Assembly: GCA_002786025.1 (NCBI GenBank)
Contig: NHNW01000072.1
Coordinates: 64,176-128,175 of the forward strand
From: Zasmidium citrigriseum
Taxonomy: Eukaryota; Ascomycota; Dothideomycetes; Mycosphaerellales; Mycosphaerellaceae
Length of the DNA: 64,000 bases
Direction of reading: 5' to 3'
In this document: positions 10,132 through 20,985 of the stretch, piece by piece
How the letters are laid out: every line of letters starts with the position of its first letter
Numbering within the stretch: position 1 is the first letter of the stretch
Position numbers and translations under genes: made by a program
Notes under the pieces: model-generated
What the model saw: the letters and a program-made list of their open reading frames with translations, nothing else
Databases searched by the model: none
Told to the model about the DNA's origin: nothing

Positions 10132-12117
10132 ATGCCATCGAAAACAACCGCCCTAGTGGCAGCAGCCATCTACGGTACCACAGTTCTGGCTCAATTCCCG
10201 GCCCATGAGAACATTCCGCCAAACATCGATTTCAACACCTTGGCCAACAACTCCCTGTACCTGCGATGGCGACCAAAATACCACGTCCTCGCCCCAAACG
10301 GCCACATGAACGATCCCTGCGGCCCGATGTACGATCCCACTCGAGATGAATACCACATCTTCTACCAAGCCTTCCCGCAACACACCCAATTCGGAAACAC
10401 CAGCTGGGTCCACGCCAAGTCCAAAGATCTCACCTACTGGACTGATGTCGGCGGTTGGGAGAACAAGAGCTTCGTGGCCATCGAGCCGAGTGAATACAGT
10501 GTGCCTTCGTATGACTGGCTGGGTGCCTTCTCTGGCGGTGCACAAGCCGTCAATCTGAACGGTGAGGTTGATGGCAATCTCACGCTGATGTATTCGGGAG
10601 ATGTGCTGCTCCCGGACAACTGGCAGAAGCCGTACGAGCTGGGTCCTCCTTATGCTACGGAGACCCAGAACATTGCGACTTCGTCAGATGGTGGTAAGAC
10701 ATGGCAGAAGTGGGAAGGCAATCCTTGGCTGAACGGCCAGCCTGGCGGGTGGAATGTCACTGGTCTTCGTGATCCTGTTTTTGCACCGAATCCCAAGCTC
10801 GATAAGATCCTGGGCCACGACTCTCCGAAATGGTATCTCGTCATGGGTAGTGGCATCAGAGATGTTGGGCCACGAATCCCAATCTTCTCGGCAGATGCTC
10901 ACGACTTGACGAAATGGACGTTCGAGGGAGCTCTCTGGGAACCAGCTATCAACACCACATTCGGCGGCGATCGTACCAAGACTGGCAACTATGGCGCCAA
11001 CTTCGAGCTCGCTGGGTTTTACGATGAAGTCGAGAAAGTCGAGCATGGAGGCGATGGAACCACCACGCACTGGATCGTGAGCTTCGGAGCCGAAGGATAT
11101 GCTGACGAATGGCATCCGCTGGCACACTGGAGTCTGTTCGTTCTCGGCGATGTCCACCGACGGGAAAATGGGTCTGCTGAGTTTGAGACTAAAGCTTCGG
11201 GTGTTCTTGACTGGGGCAACTCTTACGCTTTGAATGCATTCTATGATTCGAAGAATGATCGCCGTGTTGTCTGGGGCTGGAGTGACGAGGATCTCAACAA
11301 CACTGCTGCCGTGGTGCAACAAGGGTTCCAAGGATCGTTGGGTCTGCCAAGAGAACTATTCGTCAAGAAGTTTCACAATGTTCTTGCCCCGGCCAATGGT
11401 GTACATGAGGGTGCCGAGATCTGGGAGAAGTCAGCCAACGTTGAAACATACACCGTCACGACGGTCGGTCAACGTCCTCTTCCTGAAGTCGTCGAAGCAA
11501 TCCAAGGCAAAGAGCAATGCCTCGTCACGAAGCCAACACTCTTGAACAGCCGAGAAGATCTCGCAGTCAACAGCTCCCGCTTCCACCTTCAAGTTACTAT
11601 CAAACAAGCTCCAACTTCCCACGAAGACGACTTCATCGGCCTCCAAATCCGCACATATCCCAGGCAAGAAGAACACACCGAACTTCGCTACTACGCCTCA
11701 AACTCCTCACTCGTCCTCGACCGCACGCACTCCACCCTCCTGTTAGCATCCCACCCAGCAATCGGCACCGCAACCTTCGTGGGCCACGTCGAGCCCTTCA
11801 CCTACTACAACAGCACAGAAGACATCGTCATGGACGTCCTCGTCGATGGTAGCCTATTGGAGATCTTCATCAACGATCGGTTCGCCATGACGAGCAGGGT
11901 CTATCCCAGCCGTGCGGACGCTCTTGGTGCTGCGCTGGTGGCCAAGGGTGAGGCCATTGTTGAGAAGGTCAGTTTCTGGGAGATGGAGAAAAATGTCTGG
12001 CCAGAAAGGCCGTTGAATGCGAGCTCGCCGATGTTGTTTGATCCGTACTATGAGACGCATATTACGTTTGGGAATCCGTACTTGGAGAAGGGATATGAGT
12101 TGAACGCTGGGTACTAG
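10132..12117 (+). CDS. Secreted GH32 invertase/fructosidase-like enzyme
   Basis: Intronless, 661 residues. Residues 1-21 are a signal peptide ending TTVLAQ. The five-blade propeller of glycoside hydrolase family 32 is marked by NGHMNDPCGP (catalytic nucleophile Asp61), FYQAFPQ, WVHAKSKDLTYW, SGGAQAV, the GLRDP transition-state motif (Asp214) and YGANFELAGF, where Glu292 is in the place of the acid/base. It lacks the usual Cys after that Glu. A beta-sandwich domain follows from about residue 470. Many Asn-X-Ser/Thr sites fit secretion. The family hydrolyses beta-fructosides such as sucrose, inulin or levan; which of these cannot be told here. It may let the fungus use plant sucrose in the apoplast. 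Confidence 0.9.
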   Translation: MPSKTTALVAAAIYGTTVLAQFPAHENIPPNIDFNTLANNSLYLRWRPKYHVLAPNGHMNDPCGPMYDPTRDEYHIFYQAFPQHTQFGNTSWVHAKSKDLTYWTDVGGWENKSFVAIEPSEYSVPSYDWLGAFSGGAQAVNLNGEVDGNLTLMYSGDVLLPDNWQKPYELGPPYATETQNIATSSDGGKTWQKWEGNPWLNGQPGGWNVTGLRDPVFAPNPKLDKILGHDSPKWYLVMGSGIRDVGPRIPIFSADAHDLTKWTFEGALWEPAINTTFGGDRTKTGNYGANFELAGFYDEVEKVEHGGDGTTTHWIVSFGAEGYADEWHPLAHWSLFVLGDVHRRENGSAEFETKASGVLDWGNSYALNAFYDSKNDRRVVWGWSDEDLNNTAAVVQQGFQGSLGLPRELFVKKFHNVLAPANGVHEGAEIWEKSANVETYTVTTVGQRPLPEVVEAIQGKEQCLVTKPTLLNSREDLAVNSSRFHLQVTIKQAPTSHEDDFIGLQIRTYPRQEEHTELRYYASNSSLVLDRTHSTLLLASHPAIGTATFVGHVEPFTYYNSTEDIVMDVLVDGSLLEIFINDRFAMTSRVYPSRADALGAALVAKGEAIVEKVSFWEMEKNVWPERPLNASSPMLFDPYYETHITFGNPYLEKGYELNAGY

Positions 12118-12410
12118 AAGAATGGCAGGCGATGTGGTGACTCTCAAGAGTCGAAAACAGGATGAAGAAGGGAGGCTTCAGTACCAAGTATGAACTATTT
12201 TCAAGAGGCCGCTCCTTCCAGGGCCGAGATCGACTTGGTGGCGCTTTCCAGCTGATAGACGTGCAGGAAAGGCGGCGGTAGCTGCATGTTCTCGGCACAG
12301 CCCCCAACGCACCTCACCTCACCTGCTCCCCGCCTCTCAGCCTTTCACCTCGATCTGTCTCTTTCCACGACATGGGTACCCTGGCTACACTATGAGCGTG
12401 TGCAGACACC

Positions 12411-15400
12411 ATGCCAGACCCTCTATCAATTACCACCGGAGTCGCGAGCCTCCTGAAGGTGACCTGGACCGTGGGGTTCGAGTTGAAGAAGTTTTGCGAT
12501 GGCGCTGTTGTGGTTAGCGAGAGCATCGCACTGCTCCAGCAGGACGTGGAGAGTCTCACCCTGGTACTGGAGTCGATGCGAGACACATTCGAGTCCATTA
12601 CAGCCGCGAATGGATCGGGACAAGCCACCTCTCACTGGACCAACATTGCCAGATTCTTTGAAGGAGCCATGACCGTGCTCGGCAAGCTTCAGCATCAAGT
12701 CGAAGACATCAACAAGCCCACGAGCTTCATGGGGAGCGCGCGAAGGCAACTAAGACTGAATCTGGCCGAGGATAGGATCTCTGGATTCCGCATACAGCTA
12801 CAGTCGTACCGCGATGGCCTCCAACTGTCTCTGCACGCTGTTCTACTCGAGAGTCAGGTCTCCCATCAACATATCTCCGAGCAGATACCCATCACTCTCA
12901 CCGAACTGGGCAGAGATATACGCCGGATTGCAGAGACCACTGGGCAGGTGCGAGCCATGCTGCGGACACACGCCGAGCTCAGCAATGATCAGGCTGGGGT
13001 AGCTGCGATGGATCATCTCCGGGAGTGCGTCAAATCTGCCGCAAGCATTGTTTCTTCAGCGTCTACGTCTACTCAGTCTGAAGCCGATATCAACTCTGAC
13101 TTTGGCGATTGCTTCCCCGAAGAACACGAAGACGTCATTGGCCGATGGATGCAGAGTCGCAGTGTCCGCGCCCACGATGAGAACGCCCATGTGGCCCCTC
13201 CAGAGTCCATTGCAGACATATCCGCTCTGTCCGGCAGTGACGACAGCGCAGACTCCGACGTCGACTTGGAAGACGAATTGACAGCGGCGTTGATCGAACG
13301 AGGACAAGAAAAGTTGGCCGATGGCGATTTGGAGGAGGCAGACCGGATACTCAACAAGTGCTTGCTCCGCCTCACGTATCCGAACTCTAACCAACGATTC
13401 AAGTCCAAGGACAGCCTTTTGAAGGTTCTCGGAAGTCTGTCCGCGCTCTATGAGGGGCAACAGAAATGGGCCGACGCAAAGCAGATTCTCACACGAAGAC
13501 TAAGCCTCATGGAGCGTGGCAATCGAAAGGGCGATGCAGAGTATTGGGCGGATGTGATTCGATTGGTCAGCGTTCTTCGGCGTCTCGAGGATTACGAAGA
13601 CGCTCTCCTGCATGCACGACGGGCTTTGAGGGCCTACAGGAAACTTCAAAGTGTTGAAAATATCCGTATTTGCTTGACACTTCTTGTTGAGATCTGCAAT
13701 GCTACGCCCAACGACGATGATGGAGAAGCATACGCAATTCTGCTTTCGAGATTGGGACCCAGCACAACCAGGGTGGCAACCGAAGTTGCTCCCCAACAGT
13801 CGACCCATCTGGAAAGCCCGAAAGACAGCACAGGGAAGTCACCGGAGAATGCCGTGGACCGTGAGAATGCAACGAAATCAAGGACTGCTCCAGTAAGGCG
13901 CAAATCTGCACTAGCGAAACCCTCGAAGCGTAGCGACACTCATCATAGCATATTGAAGAAGGTTCACGAGACTGAACATGATTTCGTGCCCTTTGTAACT
14001 CGACCCGGAGAACGAGGCCGCCACACGCAAAGCAGGATGATGGAAGACATTCCAGAGGCTCGAAAGGATAAACGTAGGTCGTCTCAAGACAGCAACCGGA
14101 CGATACATGCCGGAGAGGCTTCCCGTGATGAGGGCGAAGTGAAAGACGAACTTCTAGACGCACAGGAAGACACCACTATCTCGGAACTTCCGAACGAAGC
14201 TATTGACGGAGAGCTCGACATCAGCAGTGAAAAACATCCGGCAGATAGCTCGGAGGCGTCAGATGCGCCCATGCCGTCTAATCTCGATACTTCTCAAGAA
14301 TTGGAAGTCGTGGCAACAGCAGATGGGGTGCTCGTGAATGACAGTGAGCAACCTGAGCTCGTGAACGATGATGAGCAATCCGTCGCGCAGGTGCGTCGCT
14401 GGGCAGAAGGTTTGGTCAACGTTCTGGACACTCCCGGCAGTCAGTTTTCAGCCTTTCAATCTGAGAAGAGGCCTCACAACCATATCGGCCACGACTTTGA
14501 GACCAATACTGGAATGGCTACGAAGGTGAGAAGCCTAGCAAACCCTACATGGTACCCTACCCTCGCGCAAGAGATGTTAGCTACCGCGACTGCCAGTATA
14601 ACCGCTCAAACTCGGGAGGGAACATACTATAGTCGACAAGGCCCTTCCACACAGGAGACACCGCGATTTGGGTCTCCAAGTTTCAATCGAGATGCACAAG
14701 CATTGCCCGTTCCTAGTGCAAAGATGGCTTTCTGGGAGGCGTACTCGGGCGATGAAATCGCCCAACGGAAGCATCATGTCAACTGTTATGAGTTGTACGG
14801 GAGTATACCATGGGCGGACGTTGTAAATCGGCATCTTCACTTCAATTGCCACGAGCTACTAGGGAGTGTTCCATCAGAGAACTCTCTGACGACGACGTCT
14901 TCGACGCTTAATGATGAGGCCGCGCCAGCTAGTACTAGCGACGGGGCTACTACCGAGCGAGAGCTTGAAGAGACATCATCAATCGCCTCATGGCTTAGGC
15001 ACAGCATAGCGTCTAGTACAACGTCGGACTCGGAAGCAACGGCAACATCTTCTGCACCTGGATCTCCAGCAATGACCCATGCCACGACCGTTTCTACAAC
15101 AAGTTCGCCCAGCCCGACTCCGGGATCGGCGGCGCCCTCATCAATACCACCATCACGAGCACCGCCGCCGCCACCTACAGTCGACAGAGACGAAACTGCA
15201 TTCGCAGTCGCACTCAATACTGAAGCCCTAGCGACTGAAACTGCAGGTGCAATCCCGGTAGCCAAGTACAGTGACTTGACCTCAAGCGCTGTGTCTCTCG
15301 CAGGTACGGAAGACCGTTCTAGTCTAGAATTCGCACCAGGACGGCCGCAAGGGAAGGACAACCAACAGGCGACTGTAGTATTGGTGGGGGACGGAATGTG

Positions 15401-16125
15401 TGGCAAGTCGGCTTTGGCACAGTAAGTCAGAATCTTGCTGCTGGCTTTCCGTCACTGACAATATGGCCCAGGAGATTCATTGGAAACGAGTTTACCGAGG
15501 TAGGCCATGAAGCTCAATATTCCACGCAACGACTGACGACTATGACAGAATCTTGATGTAGGCCATCATGCAAGAAGTGTAACATGCGAGATCGATGGCA
15601 ACACCATTGACGCATGGATAGAAGTCATTGGTGGGCAAGCAGACTTCGCTCCATGGCTATGCCAGTTTCAGAATGTGAAGTGCGTCTTGGCGTGCTTTGC
15701 CATTGACTTCCCAATCTCGTTGGAAAATCTGGTCGACAAGGTAGGTGATGCGAGACTGTCAACGGACAAAGCTGATCAGACGCCAGTGGGCACCTCTGGT
15801 GCACCAATATCAACGCCGAGCTGCCATAATTCTGGTCGGCTGCAAGAGCGAGTACAGGGAAGACCCGAAGAGTATGAAGAAGTTCGACGGTATGGCTCAG
15901 CGCATCGTGTCCCTGGAGGAGGTCAGTACATCATTCTCAAGCATGGCAATTGTGGTCATGCCGGCTGATTTCGGACAGTGCGAGTCTGCCCGCAAGCAGC
16001 TTGGAGCTGTCAAGTACCTCGAGTGTTCGGCAAAGACTGGCGACGGAGTCGAGTCGGTCTTTCGAGCAGCTCTGAGTCTACCGCCTCCAAAACGAAAGAA
16101 GAAGCGAATGAGGATGTTTAGTTGA
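12411..16125 (+). CDS. Fungal_N / TPR / Rho-like GTPase fusion protein
   Basis: Five exons: 12411-15421, 15472-15499, 15549-15740, 15787-15921 and 15979-16125, all GT-AG and in phase, giving 1170 residues. Residues 1-110 (MPDPLSITTGVASLLKV...) match the N-terminal domain of fungal STAND/ankyrin proteins. Residues about 290-450 are helical TPR-like repeats (two or three units). Residues 450-980 are low-complexity Ser/Thr/Glu-rich and hold a twice-repeated motif (NCYELYGSIP, NCHELLGSVP). From about 985 there is a Rho-type GTPase: P-loop GDGMCGKSAL, CFAIDFPISLENL, AAIILVGCKSE and YLECSAKTGDGVESVF. It is degenerate: the switch II DTAGQ is EVIGGQ, the NKxD/TKxD Asp is not kept, switch I lacks a clear Thr, and the Lys/Arg-rich tail ends in Phe-Ser with no CAAX Cys. 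GTP binding may remain; cycling and prenylation seem unlikely. Confidence 0.8.
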
Positions 16126-17189
16126 CCGGCCACCATCGAGCTCTATGTAGACCGGAGCTCCTGAAACATGAGGCACTAATACTCGAAGCACAAACACCAG
16201 TACCCCACACCGGAAGGCGTGAGTCTCCGCCGGACCGACGAGCTAAGACAATACCTAGGCCGTGCTCTTCATATGACAGCGAGGCCAAATGGATCTTTCC
16301 GAGACTTTAAGTTGATGCTGCTGCCCATGTCCCGGTCATTGGTAACAGCCGCCTCGAACTTGCTACCGCCTCTGGGCGAACGGCAACAGAAGCTATTGTG
16401 AGGTGCCTCGCTTGGAAGTACTGCCTCTTCAAGCTAAGCTGGTTTCACTGGACGGGACATGTCAGCAGTAGCTCGGGCTGCAGTACGAAAGAAGTGGGAT
16501 CTAGGTTTGTATGCCGAGTACCGAAGTGGATACCAATGGGGCAACTCCTGGGGCTTTGAGCATAACAGCTGTCATCGTCGTGACATCTCGGCATCTCCCG
16601 ACCTCATACAGATCGAGGAGTGAAGCCGGATGACACAGACATCGTACTTCGTATCATGTTAACCCGAGGCGAGCTTCCTACCGAGGATGGGCAAACGGAA
16701 GTCAGAAGCAGGATGCCACGGCGAAAGACCGCTTGAAAAATGGCAATGCAAAAACGACTCGCCCGGCAGCTCGTCGTCACCCTTTCGCCATACTGCATCA
16801 CATCGAAGGATGCCGAACGTATCATATACAAGAAGAAAGGAATAAGTGGTGTCAGAAGAAGGAGGCTGAAGTCAGAGTTTTATAAGGTTCAACGGTCCAA
16901 TCCTGCGGCAATTCTCCGGCCTCAACCCGCTTTCGGGGCAAGGCTGAGATTGGGAAATAGATCGACAGGCACGAGCAGGCATTCATGCCCAACACGACGG
17001 TCCTCTCTTCGATCAGATCCAGGATCCCAGTCACGACCGAACTGCCGCTCCAGTTGGATCGACGTTGCATGTGTAGTGCTGAGGGTGATTTTGGAGGCGA
17101 GTCGGTCCCCTGGAGTCGCTGGGAGATATATGTGAAGCGTTTTCCTGCGAGATTGATTGCTCGAAGGACTAGAGATGTGACGGTCTGCG
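16126..17189. other. 1.06 kb intergenic region
   Basis: No supported ORF, repeat or RNA gene. The distal part is the upstream region of the rhodopsin-domain gene. Confidence 0.5.
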
Positions 17190-18391
17190 ATGGCGGTGGC
17201 ACCGGCTGGTCGTGGCCCACAGGTTATGGGCGTCTTCCTTTTGTTTCTGGCCTTGTCGACGATTGCTACGCTCCTGAGGATCCACTGCCGGGTTTCGCTG
17301 TTGAAGCAGTTTCGATCCGAAGATTGGTTGGCCGTGCTGGCTTGGGTGTGTTACATCTTCGCATGAGAAGTATACGAGTGTTAAGGCTGACGATATTCAA
17401 GGTCTTCTTCGCCTGCCATGCCTCCTTCGCCATCAATGGAGTCTTCCACGGGACTGGCCAACACTTTGCCGACATACATCCCCAGTCGGAGATCGTACTT
17501 GGCCTCAAGGTATGTATCTTCCCCGAACACTACTCGAGATATTGTACTGAAGTCTGGTAGTGGTGGTGGCTATGCGAGCCACTATACGTTCTCTCCAACA
17601 TGGCCATCAAAGCCAGCATCGCGGTCATGCTGTTGCGGTTAATGATTGGCATCTGGCATCGAATCACCATCTACGCCGTCTTGATCGTCACCGAAGTCTT
17701 TAGCGCTGCCTTCTTCTTCCTATTCATCTTCCAGTGCTCGCCATCCTCGTACTTCTGGCTTCGACTGGCTGGAGCTGATGGGTCTTGTCTCGATACGTCG
17801 GTCATCGTCAATGGCGTGTACGCTTACTCCTCGATCCTCTGCGTCGGCGACTGGATATTCTCGTTCCTACCCTTCTGGATCGTCTGGAATCTCGAGCTTG
17901 TGTCACGAAAGGAAAAGATCATGGTCGGTATTATCTTGGCCATGAGCGCAATGTGAGCACTTCCGCAACAGCCGCATCACCCGCCTTGCTGACTTTACAG
18001 TGCCTCCATCGCCACCATCGCTCGTATTCCATACATCCACACCCTGTCGAATCAAGCCGACTTCCTCTACGCAACGGCAGACGTCGCTATCTGGTCCTGC
18101 TGTGAGACTGGACTCGCTATCACAGCATGCTCGTCAGCGACTTTGCGACCGCTCTTCCGCCATGTCCTTGACCGAACGAGACTTTCCTCTTCACGTACTT
18201 CCCGAGGCCTCGCCGACTTCCCACCTCCGCCATTCCCCGCCGCAGGAAGCAGACACACTCGACTGGACAGCGAGGAGCCGATTCAGCTTTCGTCTGTGCA
18301 AGATTTTGGAAAGCTCGAGAAGTCCATCGGGTCCACAACATATGTGACTGCAGGTCAAGGTGATGCAGCTGACTGGCAAGTTAATAAGTAA
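17190..18391 (+). CDS. PTH11-like rhodopsin-domain integral membrane protein
   Basis: Four exons: 17190-17345, 17402-17509, 17561-17952 and 18001-18391, giving 348 residues. The chain joins MGVFLLFLALSTIATLLRI, a second hydrophobic stretch, WWWLCEPLYVLSNMAIKASI, FSAAFFFLFIFQCSP, ILCVGDWIFSFLPFWIVWN, IMVGIILAMSAI and VAIWSCCETGLAITACS: seven membrane helices with the conserved family motifs (aromatic cluster, AIKASIAVMLLRL, GLAITACSSATLRPL). These proteins sit in the plasma membrane; some (Pth11) act as surface or host sensors coupled to G proteins, most have no known ligand. The N-terminus lacks the CFEM domain seen in some members. The first donor is GTGTGT, slightly unusual but needed to keep the frame. 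The C-terminal 80 residues are cytoplasmic and low-complexity. Confidence 0.85.
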
Positions 18392-18445
18392 CGCTGTCCA
18401 TATCTTCCAATAGCTCGTCTCAGGTCGATCAACTCCGGCGAAGTT

Positions 18446-19819
18446 TCAACACCAATCCTCACGGCTTTTCGAAAGGCTTTTCATGCGGTCCACCATCCAG
18501 CCCGCTGTCTCGCCTTGAGACGGCTCACCCAGGCTTGGACTCGGGCTAAGCTGACATCTACCGTCACTGCTCAACATGTATTGCAGGCAGCTCTCGAAAT
18601 CCTTGCATATATCTTCACAAGCTTCGATTGAATCGACTGGGCCGTGATCTGAGTTGGCTTGATTGCTCCAGTGCAATCGGACTGGAGATGCTTCGACTTG
18701 AGGAAGCACGTAGTGGTTGTATAAATGTCGATGGCGAATCAGACGACCAGTTCGTTGTGAGGCACGAATTCGACCGTCGACGTTGGCTCCTGCTAATGCA
18801 TCAATCTCGAGCTCCCATAGCCTCTCAATCTCGCGTGGGCTCATGTGGTGGAAAGTTACGGGCGGCGAGCACCAGGAGTCTCTGTCACCTTCATCCCACT
18901 TCACTCTCCCAATGTTGACGTTCTGCCACGTGTAAGGCTCCGCCTCCGTCAAGTTAATTCCAATCTTCTTAAACGCCGTTGCCAGTATGACATCGCCGGC
19001 CCAGCCATTGGCCGTAAATCCTTCCCATTCCGCTTGATTCTCGAGAGACTCCGCCACGACATCTTCAAGCGCCGGACGAGTAATGGCGAATCCAGAGCCC
19101 CCGTGCGCAAAGCCGAGAGTATCGGAGAGATAGCGAAGGCCAACGTACTGGTTTCCTCGCCAGTCGAGGGACTTGCTTTCAAATAGATACTTCAAGACAT
19201 TACTCCAGACCAGATACGTGTCGGTCTCGATAAAAACGAACCATTTGATATCTTCGGTAGCTCGGGCGAGCGTCAAATTCATCATGGGTAAGAACTTCCA
19301 CTTGTCCAACTTCCATCCCGCATTTGAACGTTTGCCAGACCGACTCGAGCTTTTGCTGTTCCTCGAGGAAGTACTGAATGTACTAAGCTCTTCGACTTTC
19401 AAAGCAAAGCGACCTCGTCTGGAGTCTCGCATTCGTCGGTACAGCTCAAAGTCCGGATGGCGCTGTTGGATCGGACTTGACACATGTTGCAGTGCGTCTT
19501 GTATGTGGGCGCCGTGAAAGATCTCTTCATGATCGCTGAAAATCAGGTAGTTGGCTGCACAACGCAGCGTTGTTCTGAGATGGACCGGAAATCGTTCAGC
19601 AAATTCTGTCGCTCCCGTTCTCATGACCAGAAGGACATCGTCGGCATGCGGCAACACCCTGCATGGAAGCACTTGACGGGGACCAGGAGGATATCGCCGA
19701 GAACGATATGCTGTGGTGTGACTTATCGAACGACTTGTGAGGCTCACCCAGATCAGCGTGCACAGCAAGGCCGCACAAATCAAGATTGAGAATCGAAGCA
19801 GCCGCCTGCGTACCCTCAT
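18446..19819 (-). CDS. GT31-like type II membrane glycosyltransferase with C-terminal Cys module
   Basis: Single exon, 457 residues if translation begins at MRVRRRLLRF; an ATG at 19900 would add 27 residues ahead of the basic patch. The short basic head plus FSILICAALLCTLIWVSL is a signal anchor for the Golgi. KWFVFIETDTYLVW carries the acidic (DxD-like) metal/nucleotide-sugar motif, followed by GLRYLSDTLGFAHGGSGFAIT and WAGDVILATAFKKIGI, matching fungal Fringe/beta-1,3-galactosyltransferase-like (GT31) proteins. The final 60 residues hold four Cys (ACEDICKDFESC...GRC) in PAN/apple-like spacing, possibly for carbohydrate or protein contact. It is convergent with the rhodopsin-domain gene, only 54 bases apart. 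Acceptor and sugar donor unknown. Confidence 0.78.
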   Translation of the reverse strand: MRVRRRLLRFSILICAALLCTLIWVSLTSRSISHTTAYRSRRYPPGPRQVLPCRVLPHADDVLLVMRTGATEFAERFPVHLRTTLRCAANYLIFSDHEEIFHGAHIQDALQHVSSPIQQRHPDFELYRRMRDSRRGRFALKVEELSTFSTSSRNSKSSSRSGKRSNAGWKLDKWKFLPMMNLTLARATEDIKWFVFIETDTYLVWSNVLKYLFESKSLDWRGNQYVGLRYLSDTLGFAHGGSGFAITRPALEDVVAESLENQAEWEGFTANGWAGDVILATAFKKIGINLTEAEPYTWQNVNIGRVKWDEGDRDSWCSPPVTFHHMSPREIERLWELEIDALAGANVDGRIRASQRTGRLIRHRHLYNHYVLPQVEASPVRLHWSNQANSDHGPVDSIEACEDICKDFESCLQYMLSSDGRCQLSPSPSLGEPSQGETAGWMVDRMKSLSKSREDWC

Positions 19820-20256
19820 CGTTGGAAAGAACTTTGCATTCCACTGGGTGAAAATTGCACTCCTGCAATTCAAGCGAACAGTCGGTATCTGTGACCACAT
19901 GAGAGAATGCAGTGGCAGGTCAAGCTTTGAGAGCGGCGTTGTGCCGTGGTCTCAGGCCCGCCACATTGGCGCCTCATGTGCGGGGACTTCACGCCTCTAT
20001 CGCTTGACGCATGCAACGCCAAAGCTCTGTCTTTGGGACTCAGAAGCGCTGTGGTGCAGCTCATGTTGGAATTATGGTTTGTGTTGCTATCAACTCAAGC
20101 TTGGTTGGTAAGAAAGACACGAACGCTGGGTCTTGGCAATCACATGAACGCCGATGTTTCTCGGAACCACAGCGACCAATACCAGCCAGCGTGTCAATAG
20201 CGTTACCCTTGACAATCCTCTTAAAGTTTTAATCGCTCCCATCTCGCAACTTGCAT
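19820..20256. other. Upstream region of the GT31-like gene
   Basis: About 440 bases between two minus-strand genes with no supported ORF; it would contain the GT31-like promoter and the 3' UTR of the Thr-rich gene. Confidence 0.45.
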
Positions 20257-20985
20257 TCAACACACTTGGACACAGCAGATGGGGTCCGGTACGGTTGTCG
20301 TACAGACTTTTTGGGTGCTACATGGTGGTCAATACTCCCTGATCTACTTCAGACAAGGGCGACTTACCTTGTAACAGTACAAGTCTTCGTTGAAGTCGTT
20401 GTAGTGGTGGTATAGTCTGTTCGAGTCCTGGTAGGACCGGAATATCGCTGAGAATGTTAGCTTGCTTTGCTTCCGATAGTCGCCTCTGCTCTGTCTTACA
20501 GTCGAAGTCCTTGTTGTCTCGATGCAGGAGCAGCCTTTACCAAAGCATTGCTGTCCGCACTGCATCATGTCCGCCGAGACACTCGCCCAAGGCGCCGCCA
20601 AAGGATCTGCACGCTTTTCGATGCCAGTGGCTCGAGCCGCCACTCGTCGTCCGACCCTCGATCCGACAACAGGAGGTAGCGTTACTGGGGGAGGTTGCAC
20701 AGAACACGTCTTTAAGGTGGACGTTGTAGTGCACTTCGTCGTCGTTGAAGTGTCCGTGGTGGTTGTGTACTTAGTTCTGGTTCTGGTCTTCGTCGTCGTT
20801 GTATCTGGAGGATTCATTGTCTTGATGTAGGTCGAGCCAGGATAGTGGGCCCAGCAGTAATCTTGAGCAGGCTGATACTTGGCGAATTGTTGCATTTTGT
20901 TGTAAGGACTGGCGCCGCATATGTTTCCGCTGGTGCCGGCGGCTAAATGTAGAAGCCCAGACAGGACGAGTAGGAGACGAAGCAT
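20257..20985 (-). CDS. Secreted Thr-rich, Cys-containing protein
   Basis: Three exons: 20985-20500, 20447-20368 and 20317-20257; introns GTAAGAC...CTCAG (branch GCTAAC) and GTAAGTC...TGTAG; 208 residues. Start is MLRLLLVLSGLLHLAAG, a clean signal peptide; the ATG at 21051 would bury it. The mature protein begins with a short Cys region (NICGASPYNKM...DYCWAHYPG). It has two copies of a Thr-rich unit, TRTRTKYTTTTDTSTT and TRTRTDYTTTTTTST, separated by a Cys cluster (MQCGQQCFGKGCSC), and ends VPDPICCVQVC. The intron choice is supported because splicing restores the second Thr repeat. The Thr tracts are likely O-mannosylated, suggesting a cell-wall or extracellular protein. No family recognised. 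Confidence 0.7.

Noticed and set aside
10153..11331. Long ORFs antisense to the GH32 gene
   Set aside because: They mirror the codon bias of a strongly supported GH32 coding region and have no recognisable domains.
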